Assembly: GCA_947305795.1 (NCBI GenBank)
Contig: CAMZEK010000012.1
Location: 1 to 55,455, forward strand
Source: an uncultured Bacteroidales bacterium
Lineage (GTDB): Bacteria; Bacteroidota; Bacteroidia; Bacteroidales; F082
Length of the DNA: 55,455 nt
Reading direction: 5' to 3'
Part shown: in pieces, positions 16,442 to 22,489 of the stretch
Numbering within the stretch: the first letter of the stretch is position 1
Layout: each line of letters begins with the position of its first letter
Position numbers and translations under genes: made by a program
The notes under the pieces: generated by a model
What the model was told of the DNA's origin: nothing
Database searches by the model: none
What the model saw: the letters and a program-made list of their open reading frames with translations, nothing else

Positions 16442-17119
16442 ATGGGAAATGCATTCGCAAAATCAGAAATCGAAGTAATCAAAGCGCAAGAAGCCGAAAA
16501 GAAAAGCAGTTTGGGGAAGTATTTGAACAAGCACATTGCTCCTGGGCATGTGTATGTCGTCGAACAAATCCCCAACTTGATGGCATCTTGTCTTTACCAT
16601 ATCAGCAAACCCATGCTTGTGTTCTCTTCAAAAGCAATTGACGCTCAACTTCTTATGGAGGCGGCAGAAAGCGAAGCCAACGCCCATTCTTCAAAATCAG
16701 GAAAGAACGATCCAAATGGTTTTTCCAATGATATAATCATCGGAAAGAAGCTAAGTGAATTGGAAAAGAGGCCGATTTGGATTGACGACAGCGAGAACCT
16801 TATGGCGATGAATCTGTATGCCCGCTGCCTAAAACTGAGGATGGAGCATAACCTACAGGTTGTTGTGATGGACGATTATCGCTTCCTGCTTGATGATTTC
16901 TTTCAGGAAATCCCTGACGAACTGAAGCTAACCATGCTTCAGAGTCTTTCGGAAAAACTAGGAATCGCTATCATCGCTCAAAAGTGTCCGATAGATGAAA
17001 CCATAGAAGTGGGGAGCAAAAACAACACTTTGATTTTCCATAACAAGTGGTGGGATGATACACCAAAAAGCGAACAAGAAACGGGGTCTGGTTCAATCTT
17101 TGACTATTGGGAATCATGA
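16442..17119 (+). CDS. DnaB-like RecA-fold protein lacking Walker A
   Basis: A 225-residue protein that aligns by eye with the C-terminal ATPase domain of replicative helicase DnaB. APGHVYVVEQIPNL sits where DnaB has its Walker A. It is followed by PMLVFSSKAIDAQLLM (compare FSLEM), RPIWIDDSENLMAMNLYARC (compare PIYIDD), the Walker B-like VVVMDDYRFL, and IIAQKCP (compare ALSQ). The GKT/S of Walker A is gone, so ATP hydrolysis is unlikely. It may bind the host helicase or another RecA-fold partner as a decoy or adaptor (inference). It is driven by island promoter copy B, and its stop overlaps the next start by 4 bases. Confidence 0.65.
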   Translation: MGNAFAKSEIEVIKAQEAEKKSSLGKYLNKHIAPGHVYVVEQIPNLMASCLYHISKPMLVFSSKAIDAQLLMEAAESEANAHSSKSGKNDPNGFSNDIIIGKKLSELEKRPIWIDDSENLMAMNLYARCLKLRMEHNLQVVVMDDYRFLLDDFFQEIPDELKLTMLQSLSEKLGIAIIAQKCPIDETIEVGSKNNTLIFHNKWWDDTPKSEQETGSGSIFDYWES

Positions 17120-17874
17120 AAAACAAAAACCCCTTCTGGATGAAATTAGACTGGCGTGGTGCCCGTCCGCTCACGCTCCGCGAACTCATCATGAAAACCT
17201 ATTTTGAGTCGATGATGGACATTATCATCGACTTTGACCCCAAAATGACCAACCAGGCAGCGGCCTATTTGAGAGCTTGCGAGTGCATCAGGGACATGAA
17301 AGTGAAATACAATCCGGAAGAGATTCTTGCGAAATACGAATACGACATGCCTTTCATCTCTATATTGGAGGGACAGCGTTGGAGCGAGTGGCTGGGAAGT
17401 CCTGTGAGGAGAGCCAAAGACCTCAAATGCACCGACACCGAATTGGCCGCCCATTGCCTTTGGCATTTGACCTTCTACGGCTACACGCCAAAAGAACAAA
17501 GAGAAATCGCCGACCGTGAGAATGAAGAGTTGGAAAAAGAAATGCGGAACGATGAGTTGTGTTTGTGCGACGACATCTATACTGACGAGGAAATCAAGGA
17601 GTTTGCTTTGAGCGGATTATCAAGGGTCAGGGATGAAGTGTTGGAAAGGCTGTTCACTCCCGAAGAAATCGTCGAAATCAAGAAACGCCGCAAGGCTCAT
17701 GTCGACGCTGAAAACGCAAGGAGGGATGCTGCCGATGAGGAGGAAAGGAAACAATTGGAGCAAGACGCAGCATTGAAGTTGGAATTGAGGAAGAAGGCCG
17801 AGGAAGAGAGACGGAGGGAGTGGTATCGCAAATGGAGGAGAAGCAGGCAACGAAACAAACTTAAAAAGCGATGA
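17116..17874 (+). CDS. Hypothetical protein with charged C-terminal helix
   Basis: Start ATG 17116 overlaps the previous stop as ATGA, giving 252 residues and translational coupling to the DnaB-like gene. Not recognised. The N-terminal 130 residues are mixed helical (TLRELIMKTYFESMMDIIID). From about residue 190 to the end it is a long Lys/Glu/Arg-rich helix, probably a coiled coil or a nucleic-acid-binding tail ending in RSRQRNKLKKR. With its neighbour it may form a two-protein complex. Confidence 0.7.
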   Translation: MKNKNPFWMKLDWRGARPLTLRELIMKTYFESMMDIIIDFDPKMTNQAAAYLRACECIRDMKVKYNPEEILAKYEYDMPFISILEGQRWSEWLGSPVRRAKDLKCTDTELAAHCLWHLTFYGYTPKEQREIADRENEELEKEMRNDELCLCDDIYTDEEIKEFALSGLSRVRDEVLERLFTPEEIVEIKKRRKAHVDAENARRDAADEEERKQLEQDAALKLELRKKAEEERRREWYRKWRRSRQRNKLKKR

Positions 17875-17890
17875 GGAAATCAAATTAATT

Positions 17891-17952
17891 CCACAACACT
17901 GAAAAAAATCAGCAAATTAGTTGTGGAGAACGGAAAAAGTTGTTTATCTTTG
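17891..17952 (+). promoter_or_regulatory. Promoter and inverted repeat for the small RNA candidate
   Basis: CCACAAC (17891-17897) and GTTGTGG (17920-17926) form a perfect inverted repeat. TTG at 17921-17923 and TATCTTTG at 17945-17952 are a plausible -33/-7 pair (spacer 21). The inverted repeat covers the -33 position, as a repressor site would. Confidence 0.55.
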
Positions 17953-17958
17953 CAGCGT

Positions 17959-18056
17959 CAGAAATGACTAATCCGGTATTTTCCGTGTGGGAGTAAGACT
18001 ACACCGCCCCTGCTCCAAAATTAAAGGATGGAGACCAACAACGGCCTCCATTTTTT
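17959..18056 (+). ncRNA. Candidate small RNA with intrinsic terminator
   Basis: About 95 bases between a good -7 box (17945-17952) and a terminator-like hairpin (ATGGAG at 18028-18033 with CTCCAT at 18046-18051, then TTTTTT). The interior can pair GTGT/ACAC or GGAG/CTCC (about 17986-18016). No start codon with a sensible reading frame is present, and the plus strand has no gene immediately after. I do not recognise an RNA family. Confidence 0.55.
18028..18056. terminator. Shared terminator between the small RNA and the minus-strand nuclease-like gene
   Basis: Hairpin ATGGAG...CTCCAT followed by six T on the plus strand. The minus-strand gene stops at 18055, and in that direction the hairpin is followed by a T-rich CCTTTAATTTT, so it can serve both strands. 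Confidence 0.65.
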
Positions 18057-18597
18057 ATTTCCCGAATTCCTTACGGAACTTCCTGACGAAATCCTTTTGC
18101 AAAACAAAGTTCCGCTTTATGGAAAGCGAAACCTTCCCCTTGAAAATGAGTACCTCCAACGCTTGGGCGTTTTGCTCAAAATAACTCTTGATCTGAACGG
18201 CTAACAGACCTCCATTGTAACGAGTAGTCATGTTCAATAGCACATGGTTCGACTGGCTTGTTGAATCCGTCAACCGATTCGAAGCCGATGAACTTCCTTG
18301 TATGATCTTTAGCTCATACATTCTATAAACGCCTTTTCGTTCGAAGATGAAATCCGCCGTGTTTATCCCACTCGGATTAGGAAGAATATAAACCTTGTAA
18401 CCATGCGAAACAGCCTTATGGGCAGCGTTAAGCAGGTTGCTGTAATCGTCTTCGCTTTCACTGCCTACAGAATAGATATCAACCTCATTCTCAATAGGAT
18501 GAAAATCGCCCATACGGGCAATCCGTTCCACCTGATGGGAATAGTCGGCTCCTTTCAGGGTGTGAAGTTTGGCAAGTTCTGCTGCAATGTCGCTCAT
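18055..18597 (-). CDS. Hypothetical protein, possible PD-(D/E)XK/CdiA_C-like nuclease
   Basis: I chose ATG 18597 (180 residues). The frame is open to 18795, but the upstream 66 codons cover a TAACTTTG -7 box (18623-18616, minus) and island promoter copy C. The 5' leader would be only about 10-15 bases. The C-terminal half has INTADFIFERKGVYRMYELKII, a D-x(n)-E-x-K pattern typical of PD-(D/E)XK nucleases and of the CdiA_C tRNase-like group. It is followed by a Gln/Ser segment (TSQSNHVLLNM) and a beta-rich end. Antitoxin not seen. The function is an inference from pattern only. Confidence 0.6.
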   Translation of the reverse strand: MSDIAAELAKLHTLKGADYSHQVERIARMGDFHPIENEVDIYSVGSESEDDYSNLLNAAHKAVSHGYKVYILPNPSGINTADFIFERKGVYRMYELKIIQGSSSASNRLTDSTSQSNHVLLNMTTRYNGGLLAVQIKSYFEQNAQALEVLIFKGKVSLSIKRNFVLQKDFVRKFRKEFGK

Positions 18598-18673
18598 GGT
18601 TGGTTTTATTCGGCCCAAAGTTATGAAAAACAATGTTTGTTTTGGTGTAGTTCTCAAACAAATGACATATTCC

Positions 18674-18724
18674 ACTATAACTTTACTACAATCCCCAACC
18701 GCATTTGCAAGAGCGATATTTTTG
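18674..18724 (+). promoter_or_regulatory. Island promoter module, copy C
   Basis: Box ACTATAA-N4-ACTACAATCCCC at 18674-18696, preceded by TTCC as in copy A. The -7 element TATTTTTG at 18717-18724 is 43 bases from the box start, as in copies A and B. A second -7 box TAATTTTG lies at 18785-18792. The DUF5131 gene starts at 18868. Confidence 0.75.
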
Positions 18725-18867
18725 TGTCCGTTATCAAAACAAATGCATAAAGTGTCAATAAACAATCGGGAAACGGCTTTTTTGTAATTTTGCACCTTGA
18801 AGATATATGCGGCGCTTATCGTGACCCGATTTGTGAAATGCTATTACAAACCCGTAAGCACTAAGGA

Positions 18868-19671
18868 ATGTCCGAACACTGGGAAATATACGCCGATTGG
18901 AATCCGTGGCACGGTTGCACCAAAATCAGCCCTGGGTGCAAATACTGCTACGTTTACCGTCAGGATGAGATGTACGGCAGCGAGATTTCGAGCAGTGAGT
19001 GCCGCAAGACGGGCAATTTCAACCTACCGATGAAGAAGAAACGCGACAAGTCGTGGAAGATTGAGAGCGGCAAGATTGTCTTCACTTGTTTCACCTCCGA
19101 TTTCCTCCTGAAAGACGCGGACAAATGGCGACCTGAATGCTGGAGGATGATGAAGCAACGGAGCGACCTCTGGTTCTTTTTCTTCACCAAACGCATCGAC
19201 CGCTTCATGGAATGTGTGCCCGACGACTGGGGCGAGGGCTATGACAATGTCATTGTGGGATGCACGGTGGAAAACCAGGAAATGGCCAGCTATCGTTTGC
19301 CCATTTTTCTGTCCCTTCCCATCAAGCATAAAAGCATCATCGTTTCACCCATTCTCACCGCCGTAGACCTTACTCCTTATCTGAATGAAACGATTGAGGA
19401 AGTGTCGGTTGGCGGAGAGTCGGGAGTGAATGCAAGGCCATGTGATTACGACTGGATACTTGATATCAGGAAGCAATGCGTTTCAAAAGACGTTCCTTTT
19501 CGCTTTCACCAGACAGGTGCCCATTTCATCAAGGACGGAAAAATGTTCCGTGTTCCACGATGCTACCAACTCAGTCAAGCCCACAAGGCCAACATCGACT
19601 ACAAGATTGGCAACTACCTTGTCCCGGAAAAGGTGAAATTCGAATGGAAAGACAGTGATTATCACGATTGA
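18868..19671 (+). CDS. DUF5131 family protein (phage Gp37/Gp68-like, radical SAM-like)
   Basis: A 267-residue protein with the family N terminus WNPWHGCTKISPGCKYCY. Cysteines C17, C24 and C27 (C-x6-C-x2-C) suggest a 4Fe-4S radical SAM centre, as inferred for DUF5131. Later family segments include FTCFTSDF, FFFTKRIDRF and VSVGGESG. An in-frame TAA just before the AAGGA-ATG fixes the start. Reaction unknown; homologues are frequent in phages and mobile elements. The alpha/beta hydrolase follows after 6 bases. Downstream of island promoter copy C. Confidence 0.88.
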   Translation: MSEHWEIYADWNPWHGCTKISPGCKYCYVYRQDEMYGSEISSSECRKTGNFNLPMKKKRDKSWKIESGKIVFTCFTSDFLLKDADKWRPECWRMMKQRSDLWFFFFTKRIDRFMECVPDDWGEGYDNVIVGCTVENQEMASYRLPIFLSLPIKHKSIIVSPILTAVDLTPYLNETIEEVSVGGESGVNARPCDYDWILDIRKQCVSKDVPFRFHQTGAHFIKDGKMFRVPRCYQLSQAHKANIDYKIGNYLVPEKVKFEWKDSDYHD

Positions 19672-19677
19672 TTAAAT

Positions 19678-20229
19678 ATGAACGCAATCTTATACATACA
19701 CGGAAAAGACGGAAGTGCCTCTGAAAGCGAGCATTACAAGCCTCTGTTTCCAGATTGTAAAGTCATGGGGCTGGACTATCAGACTTTTACCCCATGGGAG
19801 ACAAGGATTGAAATACACAAAGCCGTTGAGGAACTGAAAACCAAACATGAAGACATCATCCTGATAGCCAACAGCATCGGGGCTTTCTTCTGCTTGAACG
19901 CGAACATTGACAGTATGATTCAGAAGGCTTATTTCATTTCACCTGTGGTTGACATGGAGAAGTTAAATGGCATTGAATTGACAGGAGAATGGCTTCGCTA
20001 TGTCAAGAATCATCCCATTAAATGGAACGCACCGACACATATTCTGTATGGAAGCAACGACAACCTGATTTCGTTCGATACCGTTAGCGACTTTGCAAAA
20101 AAGCACAAGGCCTCCCTAACCGTGATGGAAGGTGGCGAACATTGGTTTCACACGGAAGAGCAGATGCGGTTCTTGGATGAATGGATTAGGAAATGCGAGA
20201 CGAATGAGTCAATCCTTCTCTTGTATTAA
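19678..20229 (+). CDS. Small alpha/beta hydrolase (RBBP9/YdeN-like)
   Basis: A 183-residue serine hydrolase fold: nucleophile S66 in ANSIGA, an acid in YGSNDNLIS, and His in GGEHWFHT near the C terminus. The N terminus reads AILYIHGKDGS, the oxyanion-hole region. It lies 6 bases after the DUF5131 gene, probably co-transcribed. Substrate unknown. A strong terminator follows 5 bases after its stop. Confidence 0.82.
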   Translation: MNAILYIHGKDGSASESEHYKPLFPDCKVMGLDYQTFTPWETRIEIHKAVEELKTKHEDIILIANSIGAFFCLNANIDSMIQKAYFISPVVDMEKLNGIELTGEWLRYVKNHPIKWNAPTHILYGSNDNLISFDTVSDFAKKHKASLTVMEGGEHWFHTEEQMRFLDEWIRKCETNESILLLY

Positions 20230-20233
20230 AAAC

Positions 20234-20257
20234 AAAAACCCGCTGAGGCGGGTTTTT
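20234..20257. terminator. Bidirectional intrinsic terminator
   Basis: Perfect 10-base stem AAAAACCCGC (20234-20243) with GCGGGTTTTT (20248-20257) and loop TGAG. On the plus strand it ends the hydrolase gene; on the minus strand it ends the tRNA-Ala transcript. Confidence 0.9.
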
Positions 20258-20269
20258 CCATTGATTCCG

Positions 20270-20342
20270 TGGAGATTACCGGACTCGAACCGGCCACCTT
20301 CAGATTGCGAACCTGACGCTCTACCAGATGAGCTAAATCCCC
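20270..20342 (-). tRNA. tRNA-Ala (anticodon CGC)
   Basis: A 73-base cloverleaf on the minus strand. The acceptor stem GGGGATT pairs with AATCTCC and includes the G3-U70 wobble that marks alanine tRNAs. D arm GCTCATCTGGTAGAGC, anticodon stem TCAGG/TCTGA with loop TTCGCAA (anticodon CGC), T arm CCGGTTCGAGTCCGG, discriminator A. CCA is not encoded. A TATTTTTG -7 box lies upstream at 20362-20355 (minus). Confidence 0.95.
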
Positions 20343-20354
20343 CAATCGCGGCTG

Positions 20355-20475
20355 CAAAAATACAACAAAATCGAATATACCGACCTAATTTGATTCAAAA
20401 TTATCCATTTAGATTCCAAATTCGTCACATTTGTCGAGGATACTTTGCAGGCTTTTGAAAATAAGTGTATTTTTG
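20355..20475. promoter_or_regulatory. Divergent promoters, tRNA-Ala / kinase gene
   Basis: Minus-strand TATTTTTG at 20362-20355 for the tRNA; plus-strand TATTTTTG at 20468-20475 for the kinase gene at 20521. Confidence 0.6.
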
Positions 20476-20520
20476 CCGTTCCGTTTTCACGGATTGAAGA
20501 CTAATCAAATCAATACTACT

Positions 20521-21390
20521 ATGAATATCGAAGAATATATCGTTTTTAGGGTCAACGCACTGCTTCATGCCCACGACGCCAAAATCTTGATGCGCTTGGA
20601 AGGCGGCATGAGCAATTATACATACGTCGTTGAGTGTCAAGGCAAAAAATACACCTACCGCGTGCCGGGAAAGTTCGCCGAAAGGTTCGTCGACCGCGAC
20701 GAGGAATGGGCCAACATCCAGGAAGTGGACCGCTTGGGACTGAACAACGTGACGACCTACGTGGAAATCCGCTCAGGCGAGAAGTTGGCTGAGTACGTGG
20801 AAGGCACCATCATGAGCACTACCGATGTGGTTTCCTACAACGAAATGTCGGTGAAAGCATTGAAGAAAATCCACGGCAGCGACTTGAAATTCAACGATTA
20901 CAACGCTTTTGGCCGTCTCGATACTTACCAAAACTATTGCATAGAGATGGGTTTCACACACCCTCAAGAATATCTCGATCTCCGTAACAAGTTGGAAGAG
21001 TTGCGCAAGCAATACGTCAGCGTGCCAATGGTGCCCTGTCATTGCGACTACCAACCTACCAACCTCGTCATCAGCGGGGATAAGCTGTATGTGCTGGATT
21101 GGGAGTTTGCTGGCATGAACGATCCGTTCTACGACATCGCTTGCTACGGCAATGCGGGTTTTGATAAGGCGCTTTCTCTGCTTGAAGCATACGTAGGCCA
21201 CAAACCGACTGAGGAAGAATTGAAGCGTCTCTATTTCCACCGCGCTTTCCAGTGCCTGCAATGGTACAACGTGGCTATCTTCAAGGACAGAGTTGGCCTG
21301 AGTAAAGACTTGAACATGGATTTCAATGCCGTGGCGTTGATGTTTTTGGGTATGGCGAAAGATTTGTTGGAGAATTACGACAATCTTTAG
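20521..21390 (+). CDS. Choline/ethanolamine kinase-like (LicA/APH fold) phosphotransferase
   Basis: I chose ATG 20521 (289 residues), since the open frame to 20431 runs through the -7 box. The APH-type kinase core is clear: GGMSNYTYVV nucleotide-binding loop near residue 26, catalytic loop CHCDYQPTNLV near 180, and the metal-binding LDWEFAGMNDPFYDIA. This is typical of choline kinases of the LicA group, which make phosphocholine or phosphoethanolamine for surface lipids or glycans. Substrate is not proven. Followed by a region with nested inverted repeats. Confidence 0.82.
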   Translation: MNIEEYIVFRVNALLHAHDAKILMRLEGGMSNYTYVVECQGKKYTYRVPGKFAERFVDRDEEWANIQEVDRLGLNNVTTYVEIRSGEKLAEYVEGTIMSTTDVVSYNEMSVKALKKIHGSDLKFNDYNAFGRLDTYQNYCIEMGFTHPQEYLDLRNKLEELRKQYVSVPMVPCHCDYQPTNLVISGDKLYVLDWEFAGMNDPFYDIACYGNAGFDKALSLLEAYVGHKPTEEELKRLYFHRAFQCLQWYNVAIFKDRVGLSKDLNMDFNAVALMFLGMAKDLLENYDNL

Positions 21391-21432
21391 CAGGTTTTAG
21401 AAGGCTTGTCTTCCTATGTAAGTAATCACAGA

Positions 21433-21578
21433 CCTCAGAAGGCATGTCATTCCAAGGTAGAATGGTGCGTGAGGATGGAATCTATGCTTTCTGAGGCCAC
21501 CTGAAAGGTAATTGCTTCTCCACGCCACCGCCCATAGATTCCTTGCTACCCACACATACCAACACACGGAATGACATG
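21433..21578. repeat. Nested inverted-repeat element
   Basis: In the 250-base gap after the kinase gene, CATGTCATTCC (21443-21453) is the exact inverted match of GGAATGACATG (21568-21578). Inside it, GGAATCTATG (21477-21486) matches CATAGATTCC (21533-21542). Together they form a long interrupted hairpin of about 135 bases with no coding potential. It resembles miniature palindromic elements of Bacteroidales intergenic regions. Confidence 0.65.
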
Positions 21579-21643
21579 GTCGGCTAGTTTTACACCACAA
21601 AGGGCACGAACCTCTGTTGGTATGACGTGAGAGACTGGAATTT

Positions 21644-22003
21644 TCAATACAAGAAGTCAGCTGCAGTGAAGCCGCCGAAATCCCCATCCAAACCCAAGTC
21701 GGCTTTGGCTTCGTCGGAGAGCATGTCAATGCTCCAAACAGGGTCAAAGGTGAGTTCCACATCGACATTCTTTACGCCCATGATGGCCTGCACGCGCTGC
21801 TTCACCTCAGCAGGCAAAGTCTCCGCCACGGGACAATTGGGGGCCGTCACGGTCATCACAATCTTCACGTTGCCTTCTTCATCGACCTCAACACCGTATA
21901 TCAGGTGCAGCGTCCAAATGTCGACGGGAATCTCTGGGTCGTAGATGGTCTTCAGAACCGAGATAACGGTATCTTTCAAGGTGTTGGTTTCTTCCTGTGT
22001 CAT
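21644..22003 (-). CDS. SufT/DUF59 (MIP18-type) Fe-S assembly protein
   Basis: A 119-residue DUF59 protein with the core DPEIPVDIWTLHLIYGV and the conserved APNCPVAE cysteine (about residue 57). In bacteria this family helps mature Fe-S clusters together with the Suf system. The start overlaps the stop of SufE by 4 bases (22000-22003), so the two are co-translated. The C-terminal extension ending in GGFTAADFLY is variable in the family. Confidence 0.88.
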   Translation of the reverse strand: MTQEETNTLKDTVISVLKTIYDPEIPVDIWTLHLIYGVEVDEEGNVKIVMTVTAPNCPVAETLPAEVKQRVQAIMGVKNVDVELTFDPVWSIDMLSDEAKADLGLDGDFGGFTAADFLY

Positions 22004-22428
22004 GCTTGTCCCTCCTTCAATTTAAAAGCCTCTGCATAGAGCAGCATCTGTTTCAACATAGCCAATAGGCCGTTGGAACGTGTTGGGCTCAAATGCTCCT
22101 TCAGCCCGATTTCGTCCAAAAAGCCCAAGTCGGCGGCCAAAATATCCTCCGGAGTTTGACCTGAGAACACCTTGATTAATAGGTTGACGATGCCCTTGGT
22201 GATAACCGCGTCGCTGTCGGCGGTGTAATATACCTTGTCGTCTTTCAACTCAGCGTTGAGCCACACACGCGACTGGCAGCCATTGATAAGGTGAGCCTCG
22301 TCACGGTATTTGTCGTCGATAATCGGGCACTCCTTCCCCATCTCGATGAGCATGGCGTAGCGGTCCATCCAGTCGTCAAACATGGAGAAATCCTCCACTA
22401 TGGAATCTTGTATTTCCTTGATTGTCAT
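22000..22428 (-). CDS. sufE: SufE family sulfur acceptor
   Basis: SufE takes persulfide sulfur from the cysteine desulfurase SufS and passes it to the SufBCD scaffold. The 142-residue protein has the catalytic cysteine in NGCQSRVW (about residue 50) and the SufE fold pattern, with the C-terminal LSPTRSNGLLAML segment. SufS and SufBCD are not in this window, so the rest of the pathway lies elsewhere. Confidence 0.92.
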   Translation of the reverse strand: MTIKEIQDSIVEDFSMFDDWMDRYAMLIEMGKECPIIDDKYRDEAHLINGCQSRVWLNAELKDDKVYYTADSDAVITKGIVNLLIKVFSGQTPEDILAADLGFLDEIGLKEHLSPTRSNGLLAMLKQMLLYAEAFKLKEGQA

Positions 22429-22434
22429 TTTCTT

Positions 22435-22471
22435 TTTAACAAAAAAGCGGAGAACATTTGTTCTCCGCTTT
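22435..22471 (-). terminator. Intrinsic terminator of the T9SS-protein gene
   Basis: Perfect 11-base stem AAAGCGGAGAA (22444-22454) with TTCTCCGCTTT (22461-22471). On the minus strand it is followed by TTTTTTG. It lies between the secreted-protein gene and sufE. Confidence 0.88.
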
Positions 22472-22489
22472 ATCTTAAAAACCAGTTAT

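Noticed and set aside
18598-18795. N-terminal extension of the nuclease-like gene
   Set aside because: The extension crosses its own -7 box and island promoter copy C, and the residues do not look like a protein domain.
12120-20342. A tRNA-Ala attachment-site duplication marking both ends of the island
   Set aside because: I looked for a copy of the tRNA 3' end near 12100-13300 and found none, and there is no integrase. Only the promoter-like resemblance at 12845-12875 remains.
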